Made by a program: the position numbers and the translations under genes
Shown: piece by piece, positions 61,783 to 64,000 of the stretch
How positions within the stretch are numbered: the first letter of the stretch is position 1
Layout of the letters: each line of letters opens with the position of its first letter
Notes under the pieces: model-generated
Database searches by the model: none
What the model was told of the DNA's origin: nothing
What the model saw: only the letters and a program-made list of their open reading frames with translations
Assembly: GCA_964036195.1 (NCBI GenBank)
Contig: OZ038452.1
Span: 16,238,704 to 16,302,703, forward strand
DNA: 64,000 nucleotides
Direction: 5' to 3'
DNA from: Sphaerolaimus hirsutus
Taxonomy: Eukaryota > Nematoda > Chromadorea > Monhysterida > Sphaerolaimidae

Positions 61783-62071
61783 AATGAATGACGATATAAT
61801 ATAAAAAAATCGCGAGTCAGTGAAAAAAAATATTTTTGGCAGAAATTAAGGTACCACTTATCGCTTTATCATGGCTACATGAAAAACCAACAAGTACTGA
61901 GAAAGTGTCACATATTTAGCTGGATATTTTGACTCAAGCATGTTTTGAAGATTTTGACGAAAAAACATCCAATCTTTAACAGCGTTTTTCTAAAAAGGGG
62001 TAGTTTAAAACGTTTTTTTTCCCATCCCAACGCTGATTTCTACAATTTGGTGTGTCTAACCAGATTTCCAG

Positions 62072-62265
62072 CCGGCACACTAGTTAGCAACTGAAATGTC
62101 CGAAGCTGATAAATCTGTTATGAACACCTGAGTTTACCATTTTGCGGATTCCGCAACTACTTTCGACGGAGATGGAATATGACTCATTATAGTACACTCA
62201 AATTTGGTTAAAACAGACTGATTAGTTTGGGAAATTCCGGATGTCAACTAGTGTGCATGTGCCAT
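62072..62265. mobile_element. GGC-CACACTAGTT-ended MITE, about 195 bp
   Basis: CCGGCACACTAGTTAGCAAC on the left, GTCAACTAGTGTGCATGTGCC on the right. The interior is unlike the other members of this terminal class. Confidence 0.6.
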
Positions 62266-62329
62266 TATGGGTGGTTCGGTTGTGCCAGTCCTCAGCAGCG
62301 AGTGCTGGTGCTGGCGCGCCCACTCGATT

Positions 62330-62521
62330 TATACTCGGTGGACATCACACTTAGTATAAAAACCTACCATAACCCACATGAAAAATCTACAAAAATTATA
62401 CCGTTTTTCATCATAATTTTTCGTTTTTACCGTGGAATAATTAATTGCGAAATTTATCATAAAATTTTTTTCATTAAATTATGGTAGGATTCTGCACATA
62501 CTTTACGGTCCGCTGAGTATA
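62330..62521 (+). mobile_element. 190-bp-family MITE with TATACTCGG ends
   Basis: TATACTCGGTGGACATCACA to GGTCCGCTGAGTATA with the AACCTACCATAACCCA / TTATGGTAGGATTCTGC hairpin. Third complete copy, same orientation as those at 19505 and 37487. Confidence 0.75.
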
Positions 62522-62808
62522 TTTCCTTCCAAATACAACGTAATACGCAGGTATGTACGTCCGTTCACCAGTAACTCATGCACTTTACAGCGTAAACGCA
62601 CCCTTGACAGTAGTGTCTGTTTGTGTCTATTTTAGAACCGCACTAAATGTTCAGACTTGTCGCGTCGACCGGTAAACAAGTCCGCCATCAATCGATTCAC
62701 ATTCGACCCACAGTTCACACACGCATTTTCACAAATCAACAACTAATTCAAACAATTGCGACAACCATGTAACAACCACTGGATCAGCGTTTCCAACGCA
62801 ATTCGAAA

Positions 62809-62994
62809 ATGCGTGGTTCACTAGCGGCGGCGGTGCGTGTGCTCACAAAATTGATACCGATGACCGACATGCGCGGGTTCGTCAACCTCTGCATGGGGGT
62901 CCTGCTGGGCTTCATGCTCAGCTACCTGTACTCGGACGCGGCGCAGAAAGTCTGTCACTGCAGCTGTCCAGTACGCGAAACACCTGTCGATTGG
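62809..62994 (+). CDS. First exon of a type II membrane protein
   Basis: Sixty-two codons run from ATG to a strong donor (TGG|GTGAGT) in phase 0. After a short basic N-terminus (MRGSLAAAVRVLTK) there is one hydrophobic span, GFVNLCMGVLLGFMLSYLY, followed by a Cys-containing stretch (KVCHCSCP). Short cytosolic tail plus signal anchor is the layout of Golgi glycosyltransferases, and C1GALT-like enzymes are one possibility, but the catalytic part lies beyond the window, so the family is not established. Confidence 0.6.
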
Positions 62995-63081
62995 GTGAGT
63001 CAATAGCGTTGTGGGTGTACGCGTTCACTGGACTTGACTTTCTTACAGTTGAAAGGTTTCATTACAAAAGTGCATATCCAC

Positions 63082-63521
63082 CAGGGCCGTATCCAGGGGG
63101 GGGGGCGGGGGGGGTGCAGCCCCCCCCCCTCCCGGGGTGAGACCAGAAAGTGGCCGGAAAATGCCACTTTTTCAACGTCAACGTAAAATTTTTTGCGCGC
63201 AAGCGCGCATTTTTCGCCAGACATCATATGTTACCGGCAGATTTGCTCCCTGTGGCCGAAATCATTATAAATATACTCAATTATGTGCTGTTTGCTGTAT
63301 TTGTATGTATATTTACATACATATACAGCGTTCCATGGCGCTGGCGCCAACGCCAATGGCGCCATGGCGTTGCGCCAACTAGTGGCGCCAGCGCCATGGC
63401 GCCATTCCGCCACTCTGTACGTAAAATTTTAGGGGGGGGGGGCTGAGCCCCCCCCCCCCCCCGCTCGCCGGCCTCCGTAAACAAGCAGCCCCCCCGCTCA
63501 AAAATCCTGGATACGTCCCTG
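63082..63521 (-). mobile_element. CAGGGACGTATCCAG hAT-like MITE with perfect 8-bp duplication
   Basis: From CAGGGCCGTATCCAGG to CCTGGATACGTCCCTG; ATATCCAC is duplicated exactly at 63074-63081 and 63522-63529. Contains GCGCGCAAGCGCGC, a TATGTATATTTACATACATA palindrome and GCGCCA words. It lies in the first intron of the type II protein gene. Confidence 0.9.
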
Positions 63522-63648
63522 ATATCCACAGATGTCATTTTTCGAAATCGCATTTAAAGTTTGGCTTGAGTGGCACAGCTTGCACCGCACTTTTCACATA
63601 GATAGGTACAGACTGTTGTCTATTATTGTCGTGTACATGACGCATGGA

Positions 63649-63860
63649 TAGGGTTCAAACGATATGACTTTTCAATATCGATATTTGATATTTTTTCAAA
63701 ATTTTCGATATCCATATTAGATATTTTTTTCTGAAACTCGATATTCGATATCGATACGATATGGAACCTCGATATCGATATTCGATATTCGATATTGAAA
63801 AATGGTCGATATTCGATATTCAATATTTTCGATATTGCGATATGCTTTTGGTATAGCAAG
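63649..63860. mobile_element. CGATAT-word element, right end unresolved
   Basis: Starts TAGGGTTCAAACGATATGAC, like the element at 22656, then consists of TCGATATTCGATAT words. No closing terminus is clear before about 63860. Confidence 0.55.
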
Positions 63861-64000
63861 GCATATTTCAAGTGGCATATTGTATTTTCATGTGGTTGCA
63901 CACATGTTAAATCATCTCTTTACTGAAATGTGAATGGTACAAGTGATTTTAACAAGCTTTACATCACTCAATGGTAGAAAATAGAAGAAAAACATGATGA

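Overview
The window is animal nuclear DNA: exon-rich host genes with GT-AG introns of about 60-100 nt, GC-rich exons in AT-rich surroundings, and heavy loading with short non-autonomous DNA transposons. The large cadherin has a membrane-proximal domain resembling that of arthropod cadherins (BT-R1/Cad87A/Cad99C type), which points to an arthropod or close invertebrate. The species cannot be named from the sequence.

Layout. 1-5411: a DIRS-type tyrosine-recombinase retrotransposon, left end clipped by the window, apparently young and largely whole. 5412-9814: no recognised gene; repeats and a CpG-rich stretch. 9815-11472: a four-exon bHLH gene of the ATOH8/Net family, with an unusually long loop in the bHLH and a CtBP-type motif. 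11473-18139: repeats and CpG-rich non-coding DNA. 18140-24021: an eight-exon gene for proteasome ATPase Rpt2 (PSMC1), complete from start to HbYX tail. 24022-29979: transposon graveyard. 29980-57078: a 37-exon cadherin (about 2,185 codons recovered in one frame) with signal peptide, about nine cadherin repeats, a Thr-rich mucin-like exon, a membrane-proximal alpha/beta domain and a transmembrane helix; the end of the tail was not found. Its 12.2-kb intron 30 holds a separate seven-coding-exon gene (52003-54290) on the same strand, of unrecognised function. 62809-62994: first exon of a short-tailed type II membrane protein.

Repeats explain most of the size variation. Introns without an insertion are usually 55-95 nt, and most longer ones in the cadherin and Rpt2 hold an identifiable element. 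Three classes can be separated by target-site duplication (TSD): 8-bp TSD with TAGGG/CAGGG-type ends (hAT-like), 3-bp TSD with GGCCCC ends (PIF/Harbinger-like), and TA TSD with CCGTATTT ends (Tc1/mariner-like or other). Many of the hAT-like elements share one design: a short unique terminal sequence followed by an interior made of a degenerate, family-specific word (ACTCG, GCGCCA, CGGAAAA, CGATAT, AGTAC, AAACGTTTT, AAAGCGC). The same terminus occurs with different words. This is the most novel-looking theme in the window.

I see no functional link between the host genes (developmental transcription factor, proteasome ATPase, adhesion receptor, unknown nested gene, membrane enzyme-like exon). 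They are all on the + strand but each is a separate unit.
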